Part shown: piece after piece, positions 63,769 to 64,000 of the stretch
Position numbering within the stretch: the first letter of the stretch is position 1
Layout of the letters: every line of letters starts with the position of its first letter
Assembly (NCBI RefSeq): GCF_000150275.1
Contig: NW_002060954.1
Location: forward strand, 1,764,074-1,828,073
Length of the DNA: 64,000 nucleotides
DNA from: Trichoplax adhaerens
Lineage: Eukaryota; Placozoa; Uniplacotomia; Trichoplacea; Trichoplacidae
Direction: 5' to 3'
Position numbers and translations under genes: made by a program
Notes under the pieces: generated by a model
Told to the model about the DNA's origin: nothing
Databases searched by the model: none
Seen by the model: the letters and a program-made list of their open reading frames with translations, nothing else

Positions 63769-64000
63769 ATGGAAATGATCTGAATGTATTAAAATTAAAT
63801 TTTTACGCTTTAATGTTATAGTTGTAACAAGATCGAAAGTTTTATAATTTCGATCATATAAATATAAATAGTAGGTCCTTATATTTTTGACATAAAACGT
63901 GGTCAAATAGTGTCCTAAATGTTAGTTGTGGATGAATTTTGATTTCAATATTATTTCAATTTTACAACGACGAAAAAAGATTATTTTTGAAGCAAACATT

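Overview
This is a eukaryotic, AT-rich (roughly two-thirds A+T), intron-bearing animal genome segment. Every multi-exon gene was rebuilt by hand from GT/AG splice sites with reading phase checked exon by exon, and the products are typical metazoan proteins: vitamin K-dependent gamma-carboxylase, JNK, HERC4-type ubiquitin ligase, ANKS6, a bHLH factor. Short introns, compact spacing, a 26-repeat kinesin-light-chain-like TPR protein and a tiny peptide-precursor gene make a placozoan (Trichoplax/Hoilungia-like) my best guess. That is inference; another early-branching animal is possible.

Layout. 0-25 kb: two tandem gamma-carboxylase (GGCX) genes on the + strand with superimposable exon structures. 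Between them lie a single-exon TPR gene on the - strand and two diverged copies of a non-coding block, the second split by about 3.9 kb. 27.5-31.7 kb: a secreted protein with about 43 Gly/Ser/Trp repeats and a C-terminal fibrinogen-related-like domain. 33.9 kb: a very small single-exon bHLH gene (-). 36.5-41.3 kb: a 12-exon JNK kinase (-), divergent from a 6-exon membrane alpha/beta-hydrolase resembling prenylcysteine methylesterases (+, 42.0-44.3 kb). 44.5-51.6 kb: a 29-exon HERC4 orthologue (-), convergent with the hydrolase. 54.2-54.7 kb: a two-exon gene (-) for a signal-peptide-bearing acidic precursor ending in a classic amidation/dibasic cassette, a candidate neuropeptide gene. 59.5-63.8 kb: a 14-exon ANKS6 orthologue (+).

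The genes do not form one pathway. The GGCX pair would modify secretory cargo in the ER, the repeat protein and the peptide precursor are secretory cargo, and JNK, HERC4, bHLH and ANKS6 are signalling, ubiquitin, transcription and ciliary-type components. The strongest candidate for something undescribed is the peptide precursor at 54196-54733, followed by the retained GGCX tandem pair and the Gly/Ser/Trp repeat protein. Intergenic DNA carries dispersed palindromic TACAGTACTGTA-type motifs and several small tandem repeats. I recognised no tRNA, rRNA, transposase or CRISPR array.
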